Below, piece after piece: positions 12,991 through 23,273 of a stretch of 64,000 nucleotides of DNA; the first letter of the stretch is position 1, and each line of letters starts with the position of its first letter. Made by a program: the position numbers and the translations under genes. Below the pieces are notes generated by a model. That model did not search any database, had not been told where the DNA came from, and was given only the letters and a program-made list of their open reading frames with translations. The stretch spans positions 130,789,788-130,853,787 of the forward strand of contig NC_035435.2 of the NCBI RefSeq assembly GCF_002127325.2, given 5' to 3'. This stretch comes from Helianthus annuus. Its lineage: Eukaryota; Streptophyta; Magnoliopsida; Asterales; Asteraceae.

Positions 12991-14060
12991 CGATGACCCG
13001 GAGTCAACGCGGGCCGCGTAGGCCTTGCCGGTATGTTACGCGGGCCACGTGAGGACCAGATTCAGGAACTATAAATAGATGGCCTCGGATCTCAGTCGAA
13101 ATCGTTCAAAATTTCTTTCTCAATCTCAATTTCTGATAGTAAGCTTATTATACACGGGTATTATACCCCCTAAATAACGAGGTTCTGCTACGATGTAAGT
13201 ATTATAACCCCTGGAGACGTATTAGATACTCTGCCCGATTGATCTAGGGTTCCGTAACGGCTGTCGTGGTTCTGCCCGCCGTAGTCGTTGGAATGCCGTC
13301 TCGGGAAGGGTATTACTAATGTTAAAATGGGTTGTTATACTAACACACGTGCATTTGTGTAATTTATAGATTATTCCCAAGAAATCCTTACTGAAAACCC
13401 TAAGACAACAATGTGAGTAATCCTCTTTTTGTTAACGGTTTTTACAAAACCTCACTTAATTAAATACGTACTAAGCAGTTATTGAGTATTTGTAAGAATA
13501 CAATTATCGTGGGTATGTTGGGGATTTGTACACAAAATTTGTTACCACCTGGTCAAGGAGTAATATTTCCACAAGTTGAGTACGACAGTACCACGGGTGA
13601 TAATTGATATAACTTGGAAACAAATGTAATTGCGGGATCGCCCTCAATACTGTGAAATGGTTTTTACTTAAACTTGATTAAACTGGGATTCACTCACCAG
13701 TATTTCCCACTGACAAAATGTTTTTAAAACGCGTTTCAGGTAACAAAATGTGAAAGCCAAATAGAAGCCAGCTGGACAGCACTGAAGGCTTGGAAAAGTG
13801 GCAATAAAGTTACCTAAGAATAAAATAGATGTTTTTGTTAAATAAAATAGGATTTATTCCTATGAAAGTGTGTATACTAAAAACTTGGGTTTTACCCATG
13901 TGTTTAATGATATGGAAATGTGGTATTTTACTCCGATAAAATATTTACTAACTAAGGTCCTGGTGAAAATTTCCGCTGCCAAATTAGACAATAACGTGAT
14001 ACCACCGAAACTGGCTCGCGGCCGCCCGTTCTCGAGGATTAGGGATCGGAGGTTGCGACA
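12991..14060 (+). repeat. 5'-truncated second LTR of Ty3 family A
   Basis: Lies directly after the complete LTR with five bases (CTACA) between. It matches the complete LTR from about its position 350 to the end, with one hairpin pair (13005-13045), a TATA box at 13070-13078, and the terminal GGTTGCGACA at 14051-14060. The first third of the LTR is missing. It diverges from its neighbour by small indels, so it is not a recent duplicate. Confidence 0.9.
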
Positions 14061-14490
14061 TCTTATATTAAATATTTGGCATTAAATATTTTTATCTGGA
14101 CTAGTTTTAAGGGATTAAACAAGAACTCCTAGTTAGTTTGCCCCTAACTAGAAATTGAGTGGAGTTATATAACTAAGTGAAATTGCATAATTGACGTTAT
14201 TCAAGTTTGATATTTGTTTTAGGGTCGTTTGTGAGATTAATTTCCAGAAGTTTGTCTTTGGCCACAAATCCATTATACTTAGACCATGTGTAGCAGTGAG
14301 GCATGTGAGTTGGTCTTTTTAACACATGGTTTCCACGTCATCTTAATCAAACCACTTGTTGAAAGGTGTAGTGATGAGACATGTGAACCACTTGGTTTAG
14401 AATTGAAAAAAAAAATAGGATTAGATGATTAACTAGCCTAATTACTTGCTTCGTTGATTTGTGCAACTTCGAGCTCGTGGCCTCAACCAC
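14061..14490. other. spacer without recognisable gene
   Basis: AT-rich sequence after the truncated LTR. It holds loosely repeated phrases around 14280-14400 (variants of ACCA...TGTAG(C)AGTGAGRCATGTGA), which look like a decayed duplication. No coding frame or element end recognised. Confidence 0.5.
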
Positions 14491-16008
14491 ATCCATAAAT
14501 CACTAGTGATTGGGGGAGGGGGATTTTATCATTTGGTAAGTGTTTTTCATCATTTGTGGTCAGCCAACCACGAGGGCAGGGGCGGATCTAGAAGGGTGTG
14601 AGGGGTTGCATGGGATACCCCTCAACTTTCTTGACGAAGTGTAATTTTCTCTTTGATCTTCGTTTTATTTATCGGGGATACCTCTAAACAAATATTAGAA
14701 TACCCCTAAGTGTAGATGAAGATGAAATGAAATTTTCTGGACGGAAGCGGAAATTCCCCATTGACGGAAAGTTGCAGCGGAGCGGCACTGATAATATATT
14801 GTAGAAGATGATCTTATATTAATTAATATAAGCATCGGAAACAGAAACATGAATGTAAAAGAAAACACACTTCGGCAAAAGTAAAAAGTAAGATCTGTCA
14901 ATAGTCAAACTTTATATAATATATAATCGTTTATTTCATTTATTGTAAGATTTTTTTGTTTGTTTTATTGTTTTGATACTTTGTTTTGTTTGCTTATCAT
15001 TTTATTAAGTTTCTAATAACTTTTTGTATTTTTTTTGGTTGAAGACAATTTTTATTATAAACTAATATTAAGTTCTTAATAACTTTTTGGTTCTTTTTTT
15101 CGTTGAAGATATTTTTATTATAAATTAATATTAAGTTCTTAATAACTTTTTGATTCTTTTTTTCGTTGAAGATAAATTTTATTATAAACTAATTATTATT
15201 TACAAAACTTTTAAATAATAGTTAAATTTTTATAGAGAACTACTTGATAAGGTTCTCGTGTGTGGTATGTCCATTAATAAAATAATAATAAGTAACAACA
15301 CTTTAGAATTTAATAAATGAATTCATATTTAGATCCTATAATTAAGTTGTTGTCACTCTCTAATTTTATTAGAGAGTGACACTATATTAAAAGTAGGACT
15401 TAAGAAAGATTAATTAACAATTTTCCTTTTAAAATAGTTTTACAACACACGCATATGTACAATTATTACTTAATTTCAATTATATGTTATCTCAAAATAT
15501 CATATATAATTTCTAAATCTTATTACTAATTGTTTAATATTTTTTTATTCAACTCATGTAATACACGTGTCTGTAACCTAGTAATAATATATATATAGTA
15601 GGCATACAGGGCTCCTAATGCCACTCGAATTCTCAAGGATGACCGTAGGTAAAAGAAAATTTTTAGGGCTCATTTTTTACTAGCCGCACAAGGCCCTAAG
15701 TGCCCTCGAATTCTTAGTGGCGGTCACAGATAAAAAAGTTTGGGATACCCCTAAATTTTTCTTCTAGTTCTGCCACTGCACGAGGGCCGCACCACCCTGC
15801 TTTCTCTTGGCCTCAACCACACACATCAGCTCAAATTGGAAGACCACAAGAAATGGGGGTTGTGTAGCCCTTGTGGTTGGCCAAACCATGTATCATTACG
15901 AACAGTCTTATAAGCGTTTGACACAAACGGTGAAAAGCACTTACCAAATGATTAAATCACAAAACCCCTCTCCCCACTTCCGCAGCCAATCACTAGTGTT
16001 TTATGGAT
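14491..16008. mobile_element. older inverted-repeat (MITE-like) element, split by a hAT insertion
   Basis: Left arm 14491-14560 and right arm about 15921-16008 are inverted copies of each other. Both contain ATCCATAAA, CACTAGTGATTGG and TCATTTGGTAAGTG in matching order on opposite strands. A third element (14577-15778) interrupts it. No target duplication could be assigned, so the superfamily is open. The sub-terminal CACTAGTG is itself a palindrome and is not proof of a CACTA element. It has no transposase. Confidence 0.65.
14577..15778. mobile_element. non-autonomous hAT element, 1202 bp, TSD CACGAGGG
   Basis: Flanked by perfect 8-bp direct repeats CACGAGGG at 14569-14576 and 15779-15786. 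Terminal inverted repeats are CAGGGGCGGATCTAGAAGG on the left and, on the opposite strand, CAGTGGCAGAACTAGAAGA on the right; 14 of the first 18 positions match. The 8-bp duplication and the CAGNGGCGGA terminus fit plant hAT elements of the Tip100 type. The interior is AT-rich, with tandem-like phrases near 15000-15180, and has no transposase frame. Confidence 0.85.
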
Positions 16009-16848
16009 TATATTTTAGATTATTTATTTCACGCATTAACTTGAGTTTTTATTGTGCCTTCTCTCCCGATCAAATTCTCTCTCTAAACTCTTATACTATG
16101 TCCTCCATATCGATCCCTCTCCCCACAAGAACTTTATTGGATTTAGTCACAAGGGATATTATCACGTTAGATCACTTAGCTTTCATTAATTACTAAAGCC
16201 ACTAAAACAATCTTTGTTCGTATTTCTATTTTAATTGACTTGCTTTTGAGTTAAATTCTCACAATAACTTACACAATTATCCCAACATCAGAACAAATGG
16301 TGTAGACGACATCAATAGTGTTGTCAATTTGCTTTTGAGTTAACACCTCACATAACATCGAGTAGCCAACATCAATGGTGTTGTCAATATGCTTTTGTTG
16401 CACGTTCTTATTAGGGAGAGTTTTGTGTTTGAACATTGTTCAAAAGTTTTAAAACCAGACAAGGAAAATCGTTGTTAATGTGTAGCACCTTGCACTAAAC
16501 ATACACGTATGTGTTATATGTGTTTCTTATGATATTTACATTCCTCTAAAGACTTCATTGAGAGCTTTTATAATAAATGGAATCTATAGAATAATTTTAA
16601 TTTATTGTTCTGACTAAACCTTCAATGAACATATTGTTGGCCTTCAATTTTAATAATATCATATAATAGGATAAGATATATATGTTTCTTCTATTTTCAT
16701 GTTGTGAAAAGGAATAACCCCCAAGGTTAGGCTTATTTTTAAGTACACAACTTAGAACCTTGTCAATGACATATTATAAAGCATGTTTTAATGTATTGTG
16801 ATATGTTAATTGTAATTTCTTTTCTTAATAAGCCCGTTATAAAATATA
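16009..16848. other. AT-rich spacer, no gene seen
   Basis: Short direct repeats of a phrase like TTGCTTTTGAGTTAA near 16240, 16330 and 16390 (with ATCAATGGTGTTGTCAAT in the last two) suggest a local duplication. Nothing else is recognisable. Confidence 0.5.
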
Positions 16849-17226
16849 GAGTTAAATTCCATTTTAGTCCTTGTGGTTTGGGCCATTTTGTCAGTTTAGT
16901 CCAAAGGTTTGAAACATTGTCATTTTAGTCCAAATAGTTTTAAACGTTGTCATTTTAGTCTATTGGATTAACTCCATCCCTTTATTTTGTTAACTAGAAG
17001 GGCATTTCGGTCATTTTATATGTAATTTTGTTAACTAGAAGGGCAATTCGACCATATAAAATGATCGAATTACCCTTCTAGCCAACATAAAAAATGGACG
17101 GAGTTAACCCAATGGACTAAAATGGCAACGCTTGAAACTATTTGGACTAATATGACAACGTTTCAAACATTTGGACTAAACTGTCAAAATGGCCCAAACC
17201 ACAGAGACTAAAATGACATTTAACTC
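16849..17226. mobile_element. Mutator-type palindromic MITE, 378 bp, TSD TAAAATATA
   Basis: Perfect 9-bp direct repeats TAAAATATA flank it at 16840-16848 and 17227-17235. The whole element is a long imperfect palindrome, with both ends reading GAGTTAAAT then CATTTTAGTC and TGTGGTTTGGGCCATTTTG. A 9-bp duplication with long inverted repeats is characteristic of Mutator-like elements. No coding capacity. Confidence 0.88.
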
Positions 17227-17259
17227 TAAAATATATGAATACACGTGATTTAGACATAC

Positions 17260-17900
17260 TAGCAGTGTGCTCGAATGATGCGGCAGGGGTGACATTTTGC
17301 ATTGTGGTACTCGTTTCTAGTAGCTTTCTTATTCGTATAACATTTATTGTAGCATTATATATATGCCATAAACGAAACCACTGATTAGTCCATTTCATTG
17401 TGGTGTGCATGGTTTGGTTGGTTTGGTTTGGTTATTCTTCTCAACCAATATTTATAGTGGTACATCATAAGTTAAGCCATTGGTTAGTTCATTTCATTGT
17501 CGTGTGCATGGTTCAATTATTATCCTTATCCAAAGTCATTGGTTAGTCCATTTTATTAACCAATCGATTTTCAGTTAATTATTCGGTTTACTCAATAAGA
17601 TTGATGGTTTTTTATTCGGTTCATTTAATTTCGGTTAATAGTCAAAATCAACATGGGCTAAAACTTTTGCTTTGAAATACATGAAGTTGAGGTATAAATA
17701 CATGAAATGATAGTATAAATACATGAAATGAAGGTATACTAAATAAAATATGAACGCGTCGGTTCGATTAATTTTGGTTAAACGAGGGTAAAAGACTAAC
17801 AACCGGTTTTTGGTTAATTCGATTTTCAGTTAACCTGTTTAAGTTAATACAACTTTTGGTTTATTTCTATTCAGTTTCTTCAGTTTTTCTGTTTTTAGGG
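17260..17900 (-). repeat. interspersed repeat family D, copy a
   Basis: Matches the sequence at about 26770-27315 in reverse orientation. Shared features are the GC-rich phrase TTTTGCAYTGTGGTAC..., a run built from GTCATTGGTTAGTCYATTTTATTAACCAA, and many TTCGGTTAAT words. Probably a non-autonomous DNA transposon, but no terminal repeats could be fixed. Strand is relative to the copies at 26.2-27.3 kb. Confidence 0.6.
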
Positions 17901-18867
17901 TTATATGTCACGACCCCCGACCCCACCCTGGACGGAATCGTGAGCCGCGAGCGGCCAAGTGGTACCGGTGGTTATTTTAAAAACGTTGCAGCGGAAATGT
18001 TCATCAGCACCGTGAGTTAGGTAAAATATCAGAGTTTTGAAACACCGGATTTTATTTATTAAACAGATGGGAGTAAACCCATGTTTTAAAAAGGTAGCTT
18101 TAGCATGACAACGTTTCTTGATTTAGTTTAATTGATAAAATAAGCCACTTCTTTAAGCCTTTCGGTGCCGTATCATCACTCTTGTTCTAATCTACTGTAA
18201 TTACCTGAAACGCGTTTTAAAAAGATTTTGGTCAGCAGGAAATACTGGTGAGTTCATTCATTTTTGTACAAAAACATATTTATAATTCACAGCATTAAGA
18301 GTTTTTACATTTGCCCCTATCTTATAATAGGATTTGCAAAGACTTAATCATTGAAAAATATAAATGGAAAACAGTGTTATCAATTACAGTATTAAGAGCG
18401 ATTACAATGTTTATATATCAACCAATTACCCCAAATCGGTATTTGTCACTCGACTGTATCTGTGACTATGGTCAGATCACCCATTGGCTAACTCGTCGTC
18501 CAATGGTGACGGGTATCAAGTAATGTATACAAAACCCCACAGACCGGCAGTAATTGAAGATTACAAAGACTTAGTCCCTGTAATTATAACTGGAAACATA
18601 TAGGGTTTATAAAGCACTTTGGTAAAAAGAGAACGACTCACATTATAAGCATGCAGTATTGATTTAACAAGCTTCTTGATTTTACTCCTTCTGATAATTA
18701 AACATATACTTTATTGTTTTGAAACTTCTGATGATTCAGCATCCATTTTGACTGTAGGAGTATGGTGTAGAGTTTCGGGTAGTTAAACATTTAGTTTAAC
18801 AGAGTGGAATACACATTAGTGTAAAACCACATCAAACCTAACGATGGTCACGAGATTCGAACCTTAA

Positions 18868-18991
18868 CGAATTTCACAAAGTATAGTCTTATTCAGACAG
18901 TACTTTGGCACCCGTTTAACGAACTCACAAAGTACAGCACTTTGGCATCCGTTTAACGAACTCACAAAGTATAGCACTTTGGCATCCGTTA
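18868..18991 (-). repeat. tandem repeat inside LTR B, about 38-bp unit, three copies
   Basis: Repeats of CACAAAGTAYAGCACTTTGG followed by CATCCGTTTAACGAA. The same array is at about 24234-24359 in the partner LTR. A more diverged relative (CAAAGT...CACTTAAACATCCATCG) occurs at about 19712-19800. Confidence 0.8.
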
Positions 18992-19309
18992 GTTGGTTCC
19001 TGAATCGATCGGACAGAATATCGCATCGGTGATTATTGGTTAGAACACCAACGTATAGAGAGAAGAAGAAAAGAAATGACCAAGGAAAAATGAATCCTAA
19101 GCTTCCTATTTATAGGTAAGAAATAGGAAATTTCTAGGAAGTTTCCTATATGCTTTCTAGGAAATTTCATACACCTTTTCTAGGAAGTTACCTATTCATT
19201 TTCTAGAAAGCTTCCTACCTACATATATATCCTCTTACACCTTCCTAGCACCTTCCTTTGATATTATCTATCTCATATTTATTTTTCATATATCTATCTA
19301 GATGTTTAA

Positions 19310-19400
19310 TTAATCTTATTTAGCTTAATTGATCTTGCTTAGCTTAATTAATCTTGATTAGCTTAATTAATCTTGATTAGCTTAATTAATCTTGCTTAAC
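19310..19400 (-). repeat. AT-rich tandem repeat inside LTR B, copy-number variant
   Basis: Units of about 18-19 bp, TTAGCTTAATTAATCTTGA. The equivalent stretch of the other LTR (about 24672-24725) has roughly two units fewer, which accounts for most of the LTR length difference. Confidence 0.75.
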
Positions 19401-20079
19401 TGGTTAATTAATCTCACTTAACCGATTAATTAATCTTAACGGTTTAATCAAGTAATTTACTTAGCCGATTAATTTAAATAACGTAACTAGCTGATTAATT
19501 AATTTACTTAGCTTACTTAACTGCTAAGTTTCTTTTCCTATTAAGTTGCCGTAGCTATTAAGTTTTCTAAACCGCTAAAATAGCTAAGTTTGATATACTA
19601 GTTTAACAGCTTCCTGATTATGAGTTCTAATTTCTAGACACAAGAACTCGTATTAGTGTATTAACTCAATTCAACTTTAACGATAATCACGAGATCGAAA
19701 CCCTCACAACGAATGACAAAGTGCAACACTTAAACATCCATCGAATTCACGACGAATGACAAAGTATAGCCCTAATGTGGGTAGCACTTAAACATCCATC
19801 GGATAGTTTCAATCGATCGGATAAAGTATCGTACCAGTGATTAAAGTTTACCCTAATAACGGGCAGAGTTTCGGGATTTAGAAGGTATAATCCCGAGCTA
19901 CTATTTTCTATAATAAAAGTTGAAGGAAAGAAAAGAATTGAACAGTTTTGAAACGTAGCAGTGATCGAGTTAATACCCTGTATCCGTAGCAGCGTCGTGA
20001 TCCCTAAAAGTTTGTTTTCTGCAGAATTTGGTCGTTTTGAAGTAAAAATTTCGAGTGCAGATGAATGCCCCATGCACAG

Positions 20080-20291
20080 GCTACTTATAGCCTGATTTTG
20101 AGTTTTACGCGGCCCGCGTAAGCCTTAACAAGCTTTTACGCGGCCCGCGAGAGCCCCTAATCTACGCGTAGGCTTGGTGTGTCACTAGTAGGTTTTCTAG
20201 GTGAACGGCACGTGGCTTAAACACTTATCTGGAACAATTTTAAGTTGACGCGGCCCGCGTAAGGTTATGCTTAACCTTTACGCGGCCCGCC
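20080..20291 (-). promoter_or_regulatory. LTR B promoter: two GC-rich hairpin pairs and TATA box
   Basis: On the - strand the order is pair (about 20248-20291), pair (about 20105-20150), then TATA (GCTATAAGTAG, 20082-20092). Motif ACGCGGCCCGCGTAAG occurs with its partner about 30 bp away, as in family A. The other LTR has the same arrangement at about 25411-25620, with one motif altered (GCGGCCCCCGAG near 25470). Confidence 0.6.
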
Positions 20292-20395
20292 TGAAACTCT
20301 ATTTTCTTGTTTTCTTGGTTTTTCATGTACGTTAGGGTTTCAGGGGTCCGGGTTTTCACTTGGGTCGATTTGGGACATTTTTGCAGGTCCTTACA

Positions 20396-20410
20396 TCCTC
20401 CCCACCTTAA
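20396..20410 (-). promoter_or_regulatory. polypurine tract of Ty3 family B
   Basis: On the - strand reads AATTAAGGTGGGGAGGA immediately before the TG of the 3' LTR. Confidence 0.85.
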
Positions 20411-21949
20411 TTAAAATCCCGTCCTCGAGATTTACTAGAATAGGTAAGGATACTTCCGTCTTATTTTCGATACCCAAGTATATTCTTGTCCATGCTTTAA
20501 GTTCTACTTCACCCTGACTAGAACTAGTCTTGCATGTTTTTGGAATTCTCATGATTGACTGATATGGTCTTGCATTTACTTCTATATTTTCAGGAGGTAA
20601 AGATTTCTAAGTATGAAATGTATCATGTATACTTGTCCTTTTAGCTGATAGGCTACTGGTCCACTTTACTTAGTTACTTTAATGGTTTGACATTCCTCGG
20701 ACTTACTTTCCTTTCCAAATACAGAGACTTTTAGTGATATCCTTTCTCTGATTTAAGTTTTAATGGTTTGCTAATCTCATGTCCTGATAGTTGCTTTTCT
20801 TATATGTATGTCTAACATACTGGATGATACTATCATCCATAAAGTGTTTTAAATGGTTAACACTAGTACTTGTATACCGATTATTGGAGAATCTTATTAG
20901 TGATAAACGATAGTCCTATTTATCGCCCATACACTTAGCATGTCTTTCTATGTTTGTAGTGTTCCTTTATACAACTCAAAATAAATCGAGTTAAAATTTC
21001 CCCAGTAAGGTGACTATTTTGATTTGATGCAATAGATAACGGGATCCTATGCAATGAGACTATTTCATCCTTATATAACTTAACTAAGTGTCTTATACTA
21101 AAGGGTTTCCTTTATTGGTAGGGATTGAGAAGACTTGGTTAATCGATCCACAATCACCCAGATTGTGTCGTTATATTTTCTTATGTTGGGTAATTTGATA
21201 ACAATATCCATTTGTTATCAATCCCCTTTCCATACTAGCATTTCTAGTCGTTAAGGTAAACCTAAAGGGTTCTAATGTTTAGCTTTAACTTGTTAACAAA
21301 TTAAATACTTAGAGGCATAACTTGCTATTTATCAGTAATTCTTATAAAATTCTTGATACCTAATATCACTTACACGATGCAACAAATACTTAGTTTTATG
21401 AGCTCCTTCGAGAATTCCTCCTCATAGGTTTCTTTGATTAGTACCCAAATTCTTTTCTTATGGAATCTCCAAATTCCATTAATTCCTTCTTCCGATTTCT
21501 TCATTGTTCTTTTGTAATCTTTTAGCATCATCCTTGATTGCTGTTTCTTGGGTACTCATTAATTATTTCATTAAATCTATCCGTAATTTAATCTAAGAGC
21601 ACGTACTTGACTCGGCTTCCTATGAGACTTATGACTTAAAGCATCAACTATAACATTAGTCCTAACTTTGTGGTATAATAATCGGTGTTGTTCCTAGTTC
21701 CGGATGAATTCTAAGTTTCTTCACACGATTGGGTGATAGTCTAGGTAGACCCTCTGGGAAACGTTGGTCGGAATTTCTTTCAGTTCCATGCCTCTCGTGT
21801 TGATGAATTACGAGGCCATATACGCTATGCCTAACTGCCATGCACAACTCGTAGCTTTTATCGCAGAGATGAACTTTTTCGGCTGGTCTGTCTTGTCTCC
21901 TTGTGGTCACTTCTCTGGGTGGCTTGCACATCTTAACTTGATTCAGCAA
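20411..21949 (-). pseudogene. pol relic of Ty3 family B (RT deleted)
   Basis: Read on the - strand, 21949-21680 retains a degenerate equivalent of the protease-RT linker (the part corresponding to [16 protein letters not shown] of family A). Within a few bases it jumps to the RNase H end (NVIVDALSHKSHRKPSQ, about 21655-21590). Then come the integrase linker and core ([14 protein letters not shown], about 21170-21120). Nearly all of RT and most of RNase H are therefore deleted at about 21660-21690. Stops and frameshifts are frequent. The terminal CTCGAGGACGGGATTT near 20420 matches the end of family A pol. Confidence 0.75.
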
Positions 21950-23256
21950 TCACCTCATGAATTATCGTTTCCATTTGTTCCTTTTTATGAAGCAGACAAA
22001 ATTTTATTTCTATCAGTTCTTTCCATTCCATGGCATACGTCGTGATCAGGTGTTTTGAAGATCGGGTTTCACTATCTAAATGTCTAAATTTTGAAGCATA
22101 TATTACTTCATTCTTCTTAACATCTATACTAATGGTTTGGACAACTTTAGTCCCTTGCAGCCCGTGTATTGTCGTAACAGTTTCTTTATTACTGGTAATC
22201 TTAGTAGGATTATAGGTGAAGAAAGTCTTTGTAAGTGCATCTAGTCGTGGTTACTGTTATCTTCGCAAGAGGTCTTAAAGAAAGAAGAATTACTTTCATT
22301 AGCGTAGGTTTCGCACCGTTTTGTGTCTAGCACAACTTTTAGTTACAGGTTTCCTACTGCGTTAATAACCTAAGGTAACGCAAAGGGAATTCTTATACTT
22401 TCGATGGTGTCCCAACTTAAAGGGTTCCCGTCGTTTATATTGGCGCACGAGTTACGAGACAGATGATCAAACGAAATAATGTTTGATAATCGGAATTATA
22501 GATATATGCGAGAGATTCCTGTAAAGAAATCTATAATTATCATTGACACGTATGCTTGTGCTTTATTCTAAATTGTCAATCCTTATGGTTTTTGAATTTC
22601 CTTATAGATATACATATCTATATAATCACACATTTCACATACTGTAATATACATACCATTTATAAGGTCAATGTATTTAACAGATTTATGTTTCTAAAAT
22701 CAAGTTAGATATCGTGTCATGACACTATTTAGGGAATTCTTGTCACTCGTTTGACATATCCTATACCCCATCTTACCCGGTTCTCGCCAGAGAGGTAACC
22801 CCATCTTACCCGGACAGGCTGGAGAGTCTGCTACACCATACCCAGTCTTGCCGGAGAGGTAATTTGAATTTCCCATAAATAGTTCTTTCTTAAATCCTGA
22901 TTTGGAAAGTGCATCTTTTATTAGGACTTTCCACAAAGAATAACGAAATTAGTATTCACATGACGGATCATATTCTAGAACAAGGTAGTACCTAATAAAT
23001 AAGAAATAACAGTGGCCAAGGGTTATTGCTTATTTACCATACTTGCAACGTTCTAGTCATCAACCTCACGGCATACTAACACCCATCGCATTTTATCTAC
23101 CAAGTAATTAGCTTATCTCGAAGCTTATACTAAGGCATCTTTCTTAAGTTCAAGTCTAAATGTTATCCTTGTTGCTACCAGTTAATAACAATTCCTAACT
23201 CTTTCGTTTAAGTTTAGGTATTATTACAACACCCAATTGCTTAAACCAGTGGCTTA
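21950..23256 (-). other. 5' half of family B interior, not recognised
   Basis: Should hold leader and gag by position, but I could not align any gag motif or zinc knuckle. A short tandem phrase (CCCCATCTTACCCGG, twice, with a third diverged copy) lies at about 22756-22860. Either heavily decayed or replaced sequence. Confidence 0.45.
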
Positions 23257-23268
23257 GCTCTGATACCA
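23257..23268 (-). promoter_or_regulatory. primer binding site, initiator-Met tRNA
   Basis: On the - strand TGGTATCAGAGC, five bases downstream of the 5' LTR end. Confidence 0.9.
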
Positions 23269-23273
23269 CCTTC

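Larger units (their letters stand above)
17906..20395 (-). repeat. 3' LTR of Ty3 family B (2490 bp)
   Basis: On the - strand it runs from TGTAAGGACC (at 20395) to GGGTCGTGACA (at 17906). It is 45 bp longer than its partner, largely because of extra units in an AT-rich tandem region (about 19310-19400). Point differences from the partner LTR are scattered, for example four in the first 60 bases at 17906. Confidence 0.95.

Noticed and set aside
14499..14506. CACTA transposon end (CACTAGTG)
   Set aside because: The motif is a palindrome, the inverted repeat extends beyond it, and no 3-bp duplication fits.
18311..18523. Repeated 70-residue frame (also 23679-23891)
   Set aside because: Present only because it lies in both LTRs of family B; no homology and wrong strand for the element.
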